Shown: piece by piece, positions 7,747 through 14,821 of the stretch
Position numbering within the stretch: position 1 is the first letter of the stretch
Layout of the letters: every line of letters begins with the position of its first letter
From: Chthonomonas sp. UBA6659
GTDB taxonomy: Bacteria > Armatimonadota > Fimbriimonadia > Fimbriimonadales > Fimbriimonadaceae
NCBI GenBank assembly: GCA_002455425.1
Contig: DKKT01000076.1
Location: 141,825-164,123, forward strand
Direction: 5' to 3'
Length of the DNA stretch: 22,299 nucleotides
The notes under the pieces: generated by a model
Database searches by the model: none
Seen by the model: the letters and a program-made list of their open reading frames with translations, nothing else
Told to the model about the DNA's origin: nothing
Position numbers and translations under genes: made by a program

Positions 7747-10356
7747 TTACGAATCGCGAGCGATCTCGCCCATCTCCCCCCAATTCGGCCCGATCTTGGC
7801 GTCGACCTCGGTCGGGACGTCGAGAGGGAGGGCTTGCTCCATCTCCACGCGGATCGGTTCCACCCAGGACCGGTCTTCAGGTCGAGACTCGAAGAGAAGT
7901 TCGTCGTGGACCTGGAGGAGCATCCGGGTCGAGTCGGATCCCAGGCGTCTCCGAACCCGGATCATCGCGAGCTTGATCATGTCCGCGGCCGCACCCTGGA
8001 TCGGCGCGTTGACCGCTTGCCGCTCGGCGTAAAGGCGCTCGTTTCGATTTGCGGCATGGATGTCGGGGAAGTACCGCCGGCGGCCGCAGAGCGTGACCGT
8101 AAAGCCGGTTCGACGCGCTTCCGATACGACCTGCTCGGTGAACGCTTTGACCCCGGGGAATCGCTCGTAGTACTGGGTGATCAGGGCCTTGGCCTCGGAG
8201 ATGCTAAAGCCTCCCCCGAGCTGGTTCGCAAGGCCGAAGTCGGTGACGCCATAGAGCACGGCGTAGTTGAGCATCTTCGCCAACCGACGCTGTTCTTTGG
8301 TCACCTGATCCGGTTGGAGCCCGAACATCAAGCCGGCGGTGACGGCGTGGACATCGACACGAGCCTGGAAGGCATCGACGAGGGCTTCGTCTTTGCACAA
8401 GTGGGCCAGTAGCCGAAGTTCGATCTGGGAGTAGTCGAACGAGGCCAGTTCGAATCCGTCGGCGGCGATGAACGCCTTGCGAATCTGTCGCCCAAGTTCG
8501 GTTCGGATCGGGATGTTCTGGAGGTTGGGATCGTTGCTGCTGAGGCGCCCCGTGGCCGCGACCGTCTGACTGTAGGTCGTGTGAATGCGTCCATCGTCGG
8601 CGATCATTCGCGGGAGGGCGTCGACATAGGTCGATTTGAGCTTGGTCAGCTCGCGCCAGGTGAGGACCTCGCCACAGATCTCGTACGCCGGGGCGAGGAC
8701 CTGAAGCACCTCGGCCCCGGTCGCGTAGCCCGTCTTCGTCTTCTTCGCACCGGGAATGCCGAGCCGCTCGAAGAGCACTTCGCCAAGCTGCTTCGGTGAC
8801 GCGATCAGGAACTCGGTCCCGGCGAGTTCGAAGACCTTCTGCTGCGATTGCTCGATCGCGATCTGGAGTGACTTCGAAAACTCCTGGAAAAGCCCGGCGT
8901 TCACGGCGATCCCGTGCCGCTCCATCTCGGCCAGGATCGGGACCAGCGGCTGTTCGATCTCGTCGAGGACTCGGCTCTGACCCTCCTTGTCGAGGCGGTC
9001 GCGCATGACCTTCTCCAGTTGGAAGAGGCACGCACTGTGCTCCTCGGGAGTTTCGGGCGCGAGCACTTCGAGATAGCCTTGGGCCAGGTCGCGGAGGGCG
9101 TAACCCGCTCGACCTGACTGCAGGACATAGCCGGCCAGCATCGTATCGAAGCGGACTGGCTCGGTGGTCGGTGCGATCTTGTGGTAGAGCTCCTTCGCGT
9201 CATGCACGATCGCCTGGTCCTGGGACGTCTCGAACAGGCGCAGTCCAAGCGCCGCAGGGGCCTTGGCGACTTCGGTGCCGACCGCGATCCATGCCTCAGC
9301 AATGGGGTTATCGTCGAACATCGACGCTTGTCCCCCTGGCCTCGGGAAGACGAGCGCGTAAGGGCCATCTCCGACCCAGAACTCCAGCTCTTCGAAGGAC
9401 TCGACGTCGGGGAGCCGCCGTGTGGCGATCCGCTCGGTCTTCACTTCCACAAGCTCTTCGTGGCCTTCCCCTCCTTCGACGTAGGGGCCGAAGACGCCGT
9501 TCACGCGACGAAGATGGCTCTTGAATTCAAGGGAATCCAGCATCCCGCGGGCCGCATCCAACTGGGCGAACGTCAATCGGAACGGCGAGAAGTCGTATTC
9601 GATCGGCACTTCTCGGTGAATGGTTGCGAGCCACTTGGACTGCTTGAGCTGATCCTGGGCCGGCTCGATCTTCTTGCGAAACTTTTCTGGCACGTTCGGG
9701 AGCTCGCTCAAGATCTCTTCGACCGGACCGAACTCCTGAATCAGCAGCGTCGCGCTCTTCTCGCCGATGCCGGGGACTCCGGGGATGTTGTCGCTGGTGT
9801 CTCCGACCAGCGCCTTATAGTCGGGGATGTATCGGGGGCCGAAGCCATAGCGGCGCTGGACCGCCTCGGGGTCATAGACGACGACCTCGCTCACGCCCTG
9901 CTTGTTCGTCATCACGGAGACATGATCGTCGACGAGCTGAAGGGCGTCGAGGTCGCCGGTGACGATGGTGGTGTCGTAGCCGTTCTCTTCGCCAAGCCTG
10001 GAAATGGTCCCGACGATGTCGTCGGCCTCATATCCGACGGACTCGAGGGTCGGGATGCCGAGGGCGGCAATCATCTCGCGGGCGACCTGAACCTGGGTCA
10101 CGAGTTCGGGTGGCATCTCTCGCCGCGTCCCTTTGTACTCCTGGTACTCGGCGTGGCGGAAGGTCTTGCCGGGCGCGTCGAGGGCGACCACGATCGCGTC
10201 GGGTCGGGTGTTCTCGAGGAGGTAGAAGAGCATGTTCGCGAAGCCGAAGAGTGCGTTGGTGGGACGCCCGTCGGCGGTGCTGAGCATCCGGGTCGCGAAG
10301 AAGGCGCGGTAGAGCAGGCTGTAGCCATCGATGATCACGAGCCGCTTGGCGTCCAT
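7747..10356 (-). CDS. polA: DNA polymerase I
   Basis: An 869-aa family A polymerase for gap filling, Okazaki-primer removal and repair synthesis. The N-terminal 5'-nuclease domain (about residues 1-290) starts LVIIDGYSLLYRAFFA and has GYEADDIVGT and DTSDNIPGVPGIGEKSA. The polymerase core has motif A DYSQIELRLLAH (Asp641), O-helix motif B RRLAKMLNYAVLYG (residues 690-703) and motif C VHDELLFE (Asp818). The middle 3'-5' exonuclease domain is present in outline but lacks catalytic acids: where family members have DxE, this protein reads GPYALVFPRP (331-340), and the next conserved site is HDAKELYHK (from His385). It therefore probably does not proofread. Tyr698 occupies the position of E. coli Phe762. 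The start ATG has no obvious ribosome-binding site. It is divergent from the PepSY-like gene, with 108 bp between them. Confidence 0.98.
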   Translation of the reverse strand: MDAKRLVIIDGYSLLYRAFFATRMLSTADGRPTNALFGFANMLFYLLENTRPDAIVVALDAPGKTFRHAEYQEYKGTRREMPPELVTQVQVAREMIAALGIPTLESVGYEADDIVGTISRLGEENGYDTTIVTGDLDALQLVDDHVSVMTNKQGVSEVVVYDPEAVQRRYGFGPRYIPDYKALVGDTSDNIPGVPGIGEKSATLLIQEFGPVEEILSELPNVPEKFRKKIEPAQDQLKQSKWLATIHREVPIEYDFSPFRLTFAQLDAARGMLDSLEFKSHLRRVNGVFGPYVEGGEGHEELVEVKTERIATRRLPDVESFEELEFWVGDGPYALVFPRPGGQASMFDDNPIAEAWIAVGTEVAKAPAALGLRLFETSQDQAIVHDAKELYHKIAPTTEPVRFDTMLAGYVLQSGRAGYALRDLAQGYLEVLAPETPEEHSACLFQLEKVMRDRLDKEGQSRVLDEIEQPLVPILAEMERHGIAVNAGLFQEFSKSLQIAIEQSQQKVFELAGTEFLIASPKQLGEVLFERLGIPGAKKTKTGYATGAEVLQVLAPAYEICGEVLTWRELTKLKSTYVDALPRMIADDGRIHTTYSQTVAATGRLSSNDPNLQNIPIRTELGRQIRKAFIAADGFELASFDYSQIELRLLAHLCKDEALVDAFQARVDVHAVTAGLMFGLQPDQVTKEQRRLAKMLNYAVLYGVTDFGLANQLGGGFSISEAKALITQYYERFPGVKAFTEQVVSEARRTGFTVTLCGRRRYFPDIHAANRNERLYAERQAVNAPIQGAAADMIKLAMIRVRRRLGSDSTRMLLQVHDELLFESRPEDRSWVEPIRVEMEQALPLDVPTEVDAKIGPNWGEMGEIARDS

Positions 10357-10464
10357 GGGCGGATTATGCGCGCGCCCCAGGACCTACTGCCGTCCCGCGC
10401 GGCCCGAAAAACCACGGGGGTCTTGGGACGAAGCTGTTGTACACTGGCTCCAGTGGGGGTGAAC

Positions 10465-11400
10465 ATGAATCGACAGTTTGGCTGCATCTGTGTCGCAGTC
10501 TTGCTCTCCGTTGTGAGCGCTGCGCCTGTCTCGTTTCAGCAGGACAAGCCAGAAAGAGCTGACCTGCAACGGGCAAAGGCAAGCGCCGAGAGCTTTCTCG
10601 CAGACCGTGGAATCGAGGGCGGCGTCCGGTATTGGAGAGACCAGAAGTTGCAGACGCGCGATGAGCTGTCCGCAGAATTTCTCACCGAAAAGACTTGGCC
10701 GAGCCGCTTCAATAATTCACCCCTAAGAATGTCCCTCGAAATCGGAATCATTACTGGTGATATCAAGTCCTACTTTGGCCCGAAGCCGGTCGCGACAGGC
10801 GGAAGAGACCTTACGCGACAGCAGCTGGAGAAGATCGTTCGGGGAATCGCCAAGCAACGCGGCGTGGAGCACTACGAGACTGTTGCTTTCGACGTCTTCG
10901 CCGCCGGCGACTCGCGCCTTGATCGCAGTAAACCTGAGGGAGTCGCGTACATTCTGCTAAGGGAAATGGACTCGGGCTCCTACCCCGTCCTGGATTTTGG
11001 AAACACCGTAAGGATCCAATTGGGCCTGAAAACGGGCAACCTCCAGACGTACTCCGAGACGCGTGGCTTCGTCAAGAGCAAGGTGCCGGCCGCAAGGATC
11101 TCGGCCGAGGACGCGAAGAGGATCGCCGTCAACCGCCTCGGGGCTCCGGGAGACACGAGTTTCCGCGCCATCAGCGCTCGACTGGGTTGGGTCGTCCCCG
11201 ACCGCCCGAACCCGTCAAAGACGCCGGGAAAGCTCGAGTACGAGTTCGCTTGGGATGTCCGCCTTACCCACGACATCCAAGCCCGCATTCGCGCGTCTGA
11301 CGGCAAGTTCTTGGGAAGATGGTCTTGGGAATCGACGCAAGAGGGAATGCTGGAGCGCCGCAAGAGATCCGGGCTCTCGCCTCCCGCGCGTTCGCGATGA
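10465..11400 (+). CDS. Secreted protein with PepSY-like repeats (tandem copy 1)
   Basis: A 311-aa protein with a signal-peptide-like N-terminus (residues 1-21, ending SAAPVS). I read three PepSY-like units. Unit 1 is about 30-104, ending LEIGIITGDIKSYF. Unit 2 is about 115-197, starting DLTRQQLEKIV and ending RIQLGLKTGNLQTYSE. Unit 3 is about 210-287, starting RISAEDAKRIAVNRL and ending ARIRASDGKFLGRWSW. PepSY-type domains are small secreted modules, often found in protease inhibitors and propeptides; no enzyme motif is visible. The start follows a GGGGGTG stretch at 10453-10459. A tandem paralogue begins 52 bp downstream, and the 3' third of both genes is nearly identical in DNA. The PepSY assignment is by eye and needs profile confirmation. 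The basic tail (RRKRSG..PPARSR) is conserved between the copies. Confidence 0.85.
   Translation: MNRQFGCICVAVLLSVVSAAPVSFQQDKPERADLQRAKASAESFLADRGIEGGVRYWRDQKLQTRDELSAEFLTEKTWPSRFNNSPLRMSLEIGIITGDIKSYFGPKPVATGGRDLTRQQLEKIVRGIAKQRGVEHYETVAFDVFAAGDSRLDRSKPEGVAYILLREMDSGSYPVLDFGNTVRIQLGLKTGNLQTYSETRGFVKSKVPAARISAEDAKRIAVNRLGAPGDTSFRAISARLGWVVPDRPNPSKTPGKLEYEFAWDVRLTHDIQARIRASDGKFLGRWSWESTQEGMLERRKRSGLSPPARSR
10981..11330 (+). repeat. 350-bp near-identical direct repeat, copy 1 (within tandem PepSY-like genes)
   Basis: Aligned by eye with 11936-12285 at a constant 955-bp offset, there are 16 mismatches in 350 bp and no indels, with a perfect 122-bp run at 11164-11285. The flanks fall to about 75% (180 bp upstream) and 70% (60 bp downstream) identity. 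Confidence 0.93.
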
Positions 11401-11452
11401 ACATGAAGTCCAACTTGTTAGAATTTGGTGTCGTACTTACGGTGACTTAGAG

Positions 11453-12349
11453 ATGATGAATCGTCACAGAGGGATCGTTGTCGTGGTGACGCTCCTTGTT
11501 GCGGGTGCCAGTCTTGCTCTGACCCAATCGAAGAAGCCTCTGCCCGACCTCAGGACAGCACGGGCTAGCGCACAGGAGTTCTTCTCGTTTATCAGAGTTC
11601 CGGGGGGTCCGTTCACACCCTTTGGCGACATCCGCGACGATCGACGAAGTGAGCCGGTCGTGGAGTTCTTGACCGTTGAGAGAAGGCGAATCACCGTCGG
11701 CGTGATCACCGGAGACATCACCGGATACATCGGCCCGAAGCCGGTCGCAACAGGCGGAAAGGATCTTACGCGAAAGCAGCTGGAGAGAATCGTCCAGAGA
11801 CTTGCCAAGCAACGCGGCGTGGAGCACTACGAGACCGTCGTGTTCGACATCCTGCGGGCCGGGGATGCTCGGCTGGATCGCAGCAAGCCGGAGGGTATCG
11901 CCTTCGTGTACTTGAGGGAGAAGGACTCTGGCCCCTACCCCGTCCTGGACTTTGGAAACACGGTAAGGATCCAGTTGGGACTGAAGATGGGCAACCTCCA
12001 GACGTACTCCGAGACGCGTGGCTTCGTCAAGAGCAAGGTGCCGGCCTCGAGGATCTCGGCCGAGGACGCGAAGAGGATCGCCGTCAACCGCCTCAGGGTT
12101 CCAGGAGACACTAATTTTCGCGCCATCAGCGCTCGACTGGGTTGGGTCGTCCCCGACCGCCCGAACCCGTCAAAGACGCCGGGAAAGCTCGAGTACGAGT
12201 TCGCTTGGGATGTCCGCCTTACCCACGACATCCAAGCCCGTATTCGTGCGTCTGACGGCAAGTTCTTGGGAAGATGGTCTTGGGATTCGACCCATGAGGG
12301 CTCCCTCGAATCTCGAAAGCGGTCGGGGCGCTCGCCTCCTGCGCGTTAG
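11453..12349 (+). CDS. Secreted protein with PepSY-like repeats (tandem copy 2)
   Basis: A 298-aa paralogue of the preceding gene with the same plan: a signal peptide (MMNRHRGIVVVVTLLVAGASLALT), a poorly conserved first unit (about 25-90, ending VGVITGDITGYIG), and two well conserved units starting DLTRKQLERIV and RISAEDAKRIAV. The tail is also basic (SRKRSGRSPPAR). The double ATG at 11453/11456 follows GGTGA at 11441-11445. The N-terminal third differs strongly from copy 1, including length, while the last unit is almost unchanged. The two genes are probably co-transcribed. The stop overlaps the stop of the convergent anti-sigma gene within a hairpin. Function is unknown; divergence concentrated at the N-terminus might reflect different partners, but that is inference. 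Confidence 0.85.
   Translation: MMNRHRGIVVVVTLLVAGASLALTQSKKPLPDLRTARASAQEFFSFIRVPGGPFTPFGDIRDDRRSEPVVEFLTVERRRITVGVITGDITGYIGPKPVATGGKDLTRKQLERIVQRLAKQRGVEHYETVVFDILRAGDARLDRSKPEGIAFVYLREKDSGPYPVLDFGNTVRIQLGLKMGNLQTYSETRGFVKSKVPASRISAEDAKRIAVNRLRVPGDTNFRAISARLGWVVPDRPNPSKTPGKLEYEFAWDVRLTHDIQARIRASDGKFLGRWSWDSTHEGSLESRKRSGRSPPAR
11936..12285 (+). repeat. 350-bp near-identical direct repeat, copy 2
   Basis: Partner of 10981-11330, with about 95% identity. The perfect 122-bp run corresponds to 12119-12240. It encodes the end of the second and all of the third PepSY-like unit. Confidence 0.93.
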
Positions 12350-12361
12350 CGCTGGAGGCGA
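12332..12361. terminator. Hairpin centred on overlapping stop codons, candidate bidirectional terminator
   Basis: The arms are T-CGCCTCC-T-GCGC and GCGC-T-GGAGGCG-A, giving 12 paired positions with one central T/T mismatch around the loop GTTA. The loop bases 12346-12348 are the anti-sigma stop (TAA on the minus strand), and 12347-12349 are the stop (TAG) of the second PepSY-like gene. Stem and loop are therefore symmetric about the convergent junction. No T-run follows on either strand. Confidence 0.5.
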
Positions 12362-13092
12362 ATCTGTTGAGCGATCCCTTCAAGTTCCATCGGCGGCCGA
12401 GCACCGACGAGAAGGCAGGCGACGCCGTCCTCGACCCAGCTGATGCAGTTCATCCCATCCACTTGGCCGTGCCCGAAGAGGCGGGCGTCGGACGCGCCTT
12501 GCATGCCCTCGACCGAGTGGGTGTCTTCGACGACGAGGAGGGCCACGCTGCCGCGCGCATCGGCTAAGCGAACCATCATTGCGCGCCGACCCTCGTAGAG
12601 TCCACGGGACAGACTCTGGACCTGCATGGACTCGGCGGGCAGTTGCACGGGCGCGCCGTCCAGTTGCCGTTCGGCCCAGCGCTGAACCTCTGCCGGCGGT
12701 TTCTGCGTCGGCATCGGAATCGGGGTCATTCCTGCGACCATGCGGGCCATGTCTCCGGTATCGACGCTCTGCCGGTTCGGCATGCGATTGAAGGAGGCGG
12801 CCCCGACGATCATGATCAGGAAGCCAAGGCAAAGAGCCCAAGCATAACGACCGACGAAGCCCTCGACCCGCTTCGTCTTGTCGATCGCGTCGAGCCGCTC
12901 GCGACAGGCGCTCCAGACCTCGTCGTTCGCCACGGGAACACACCGGGTTTGAACGGTGCTCTTGACCAGTGTGACGGCCACGAACTCAGCCTTTGCCCGG
13001 GGATCGGACTCGATCCGGTCCCGGACCCGAACCTGCTCCTGGGCGGAAAGCTCGCCGTCGGCGAGTGCATGGATCTCCAGGTAGTCGCTCAT
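12346..13092 (-). CDS. Membrane anti-sigma factor, partner of the adjacent ECF sigma factor
   Basis: A 248-aa protein. The cytoplasmic N-terminus (1-80) starts MSDYLEIHALADGELSAQEQ, the usual anti-sigma opening. One transmembrane segment follows (about 82-101, YAWALCLGFLIMIVGAASF), then a periplasmic/extracytoplasmic domain of about 145 residues ending MELEGIAQQIRLQR. It should bind and hold the sigma factor encoded directly upstream; the two genes overlap by ATGA (13089-13092), so their translation is probably coupled. The zinc-type H-x3-C-x2-C motif is absent; Cys51 and Cys63 are the only cytoplasmic cysteines. The outer domain has Cys216 and Cys226 in NCISWVEDGVAC, which could be a redox-sensitive pair. 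Identification rests on position and architecture more than on a strict motif. Confidence 0.88.
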   Translation of the reverse strand: MSDYLEIHALADGELSAQEQVRVRDRIESDPRAKAEFVAVTLVKSTVQTRCVPVANDEVWSACRERLDAIDKTKRVEGFVGRYAWALCLGFLIMIVGAASFNRMPNRQSVDTGDMARMVAGMTPIPMPTQKPPAEVQRWAERQLDGAPVQLPAESMQVQSLSRGLYEGRRAMMVRLADARGSVALLVVEDTHSVEGMQGASDARLFGHGQVDGMNCISWVEDGVACLLVGARPPMELEGIAQQIRLQR

Positions 13093-13655
13093 TCGGCGGT
13101 TCCCTGCTTCAAGTAGCCTTCGTCGGTTGCGTAGTTCATCAGTTCTCGTCGTAGGATGGCACGTCCCCGGGCGATGCGCGATCGCACCGTTCCGAGGGGG
13201 ACTCCCGTCGTTTGCGCAATTTCTTCGTAGCTCATGCCTTCGATGTCGCTCAGGATGACGGCGAGGCGAAAATCGTCGGGAACCTTTCCCAACGCCTCTT
13301 CGACTTCGGCGCCGACCATGTTGTCGAACAGATGGCGATCGGGGATTTCTCCGTCCGGTGCCACCGGCTCGATCGTCCCGTCTTCGTCCAGCGAGCTTGC
13401 CGGAGCATGCCGCTGTCGCTGACGGTACCGATTGATGTACAGGTTGGTCAGGATTCGGAGCATCCACGCCTTGAAATTCCGACCGTCGAACCGGTCGAAG
13501 GCCTCGTACGCCCGAACCATCGCTTCCTGTGAGAGGTCGGAAGCATCCTCTCGGTCTCGCGTGAGGCGTAGGGCCATCCCGTAGATCGAGGGGAAGACCT
13601 CTTCTGCCAAGCGCTCGAAGCGCTCCCTGTTGGCGGGGGCCTTCCGGAAGAGCAT
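13089..13655 (-). CDS. ECF (group 4) RNA polymerase sigma factor
   Basis: A 188-aa sigma factor of normal ECF length. Region 2 lies at about residues 20-83 (DLSQEAMVRAYEAFDRFDG, then FKAWMLRILTNLYINRYR). Region 4 lies at about 116-170 (ALGKVPDDFRLAVILSDIEG, SYEEIAQTTGVPLGTVRSRIARGR), with the helix-turn-helix for the -35 element. The wording resembles the RpoE/SigW-like groups. An earlier ATG at 13793 would add 46 residues with no homology, so I take 13655; no strong ribosome-binding site is visible. The linker is acidic and rather long (about 84-115). It is followed by its anti-sigma gene with a 4-bp overlap and is divergent from a diguanylate cyclase. Two GGAACC hexamers upstream suggest autoregulation. 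Confidence 0.95.
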   Translation of the reverse strand: MLFRKAPANRERFERLAEEVFPSIYGMALRLTRDREDASDLSQEAMVRAYEAFDRFDGRNFKAWMLRILTNLYINRYRQRQRHAPASSLDEDGTIEPVAPDGEIPDRHLFDNMVGAEVEEALGKVPDDFRLAVILSDIEGMSYEEIAQTTGVPLGTVRSRIARGRAILRRELMNYATDEGYLKQGTAE

Positions 13656-13678
13656 GGGCTTGGCCGAGTCTACCTCTC

Positions 13679-13715
13679 GGTTCCTGCAACAACCGTTGCC
13701 GCCCCCCGGTTCCCG
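13679..13715 (-). promoter_or_regulatory. Candidate ECF-type promoter(s) upstream of the sigma factor gene
   Basis: On the minus strand, GGGAACC lies at 13715-13709, with GGTTG about 15 bases downstream, and a second GGAACC lies at 13684-13679. GGAAC-type -35 elements with a GTT/GTC-type -10 are characteristic of many ECF promoters, and ECF operons usually autoregulate. The first hexamer would place transcription start about 30 bases before the chosen start codon. This is motif matching by eye only. Confidence 0.35.
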
Positions 13716-13898
13716 TCCATGCCCCAGAATTTTCCCAGGAATCTCGAAGGTCGTCGCGAGACTGCATTCCCGCGCGTCGATCGGTCCAAGCATAAGGTGG
13801 TTGTGCTTTTTGTAGCAGAAGAAGGCGCAATCAATGCCGATTCCATCCAGAGTGAATCAGGACGAAGAGAGGGCGAGTCCTATCGATTGAGGATCAGT

Positions 13899-14801
13899 AT
13901 GAGACCCCGAGCTGTAGTTCAAAAGCGTCGTCGGGTGAGACGGTTCCAGTGGGGAACACGCCTCTCCTTGGCGTACACGCGCAGTCCCGGTTGGTTCGCG
14001 ATCGTCGTCGCCGGTGCGGTGTTGGTCGGCGTCGCTCTCCTCGACGCGCGACTGGGCTATCCACCCGGTCTTCGGTTGCTCTCGTTGCTCCCGATTTGGC
14101 TTGCGGCCCGCCTGGCCGGATTCCGGATCGGCATCGTCATCGCCGGTCTGGCGACGGTGTGGCGCATCCACACCGACTACCGCGTGCTCCACGCGATCCA
14201 AGCCGAAGACGTCTGGTTCAACGCATTCCTCTATTTCACGCTCTATGCCGGGATCGTCGCATTCGTCGCCCAGATCGAGCGCACGCTCCAGCGCGTGAAC
14301 CGACTCGCCAAACATGACCCGCTGACCGGCCTCCTCAACCGGCGTGCGCTGTTCGAGTTCGGATTCCACGCAATCGAGAAGACGGAGCGCCTCGGCCGGC
14401 CCCTCACGCTCGTGCTGTTCGATTGCGACCGATTCAAAGAGATCAACGATCGCTACGGCCACCGCACCGGCGATGAACTGCTCAAGCTCGCCGCACGGGT
14501 CCTCGAGCGCGATGCCCGGACGACCGACGTCGTCGCCCGTTGGGGCGGGGACGAATTCGTCGCGATCCTGGCCGGAGCCGATCGCCTCCAGGCCAAGAGC
14601 TTCGTGGCCCGCGTCCACGAGGCGTTCGAGCGCGAGTCCCACCTCCTCGGCTTCCCGACCGCATTCACCTCGGGGATGGCAGAACTGGGCCTGGACGGGG
14701 CGAACGTGACCGAGCTTCTCGAAACCGCCGATCGAGCCATGTATCGTCGGAAGGCCGCGAAACGCTCCCTTCCGGCGGACCTGCTCGCCGGTCATTCGTA
14801 G
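13899..14801 (+). CDS. Membrane-bound diguanylate cyclase (GGDEF)
   Basis: A 300-aa protein that makes the second messenger c-di-GMP from two GTP. The basic N-terminus is followed by three or four hydrophobic segments (about 31-50, 58-72, 76-90 and 107-125) with no recognised sensor domain. The GGDEF domain (about 135-290) starts DPLTGLLNRRAL, and the metal-binding site is FDCDRFKEIND (Asp175, Asp177). The active-site motif GGDEF is intact at 216-220. An RTTD I-site (Arg207-Asp210) sits exactly five residues ahead of it, so product inhibition is expected. The start is chosen for GAGGA at 13889-13893, five bases before the ATG; a longer reading to 13719 has no support. It is divergent from the sigma factor gene. 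No EAL domain or c-di-GMP receptor is visible nearby. Confidence 0.95.
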   Translation: MRPRAVVQKRRRVRRFQWGTRLSLAYTRSPGWFAIVVAGAVLVGVALLDARLGYPPGLRLLSLLPIWLAARLAGFRIGIVIAGLATVWRIHTDYRVLHAIQAEDVWFNAFLYFTLYAGIVAFVAQIERTLQRVNRLAKHDPLTGLLNRRALFEFGFHAIEKTERLGRPLTLVLFDCDRFKEINDRYGHRTGDELLKLAARVLERDARTTDVVARWGGDEFVAILAGADRLQAKSFVARVHEAFERESHLLGFPTAFTSGMAELGLDGANVTELLETADRAMYRRKAAKRSLPADLLAGHS

Positions 14802-14821
14802 AGCCGGGTAGGATGCCCGGG

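Noticed and set aside
10440..10445. TACACT as a -10 box upstream of the first PepSY-like gene
   Set aside because: Position is plausible but no -35 element is recognisable at the right distance.
11415..11438. TTGTTA and TACTT as a promoter between the tandem PepSY-like genes
   Set aside because: The spacing between the boxes is about 12 bases, too short for a sigma-70 promoter.
10981..12285. Direct repeats as a mobile element or integration site
   Set aside because: The repeats are in-frame parts of paralogous coding sequences, with no transposase, integrase or terminal inverted repeats.
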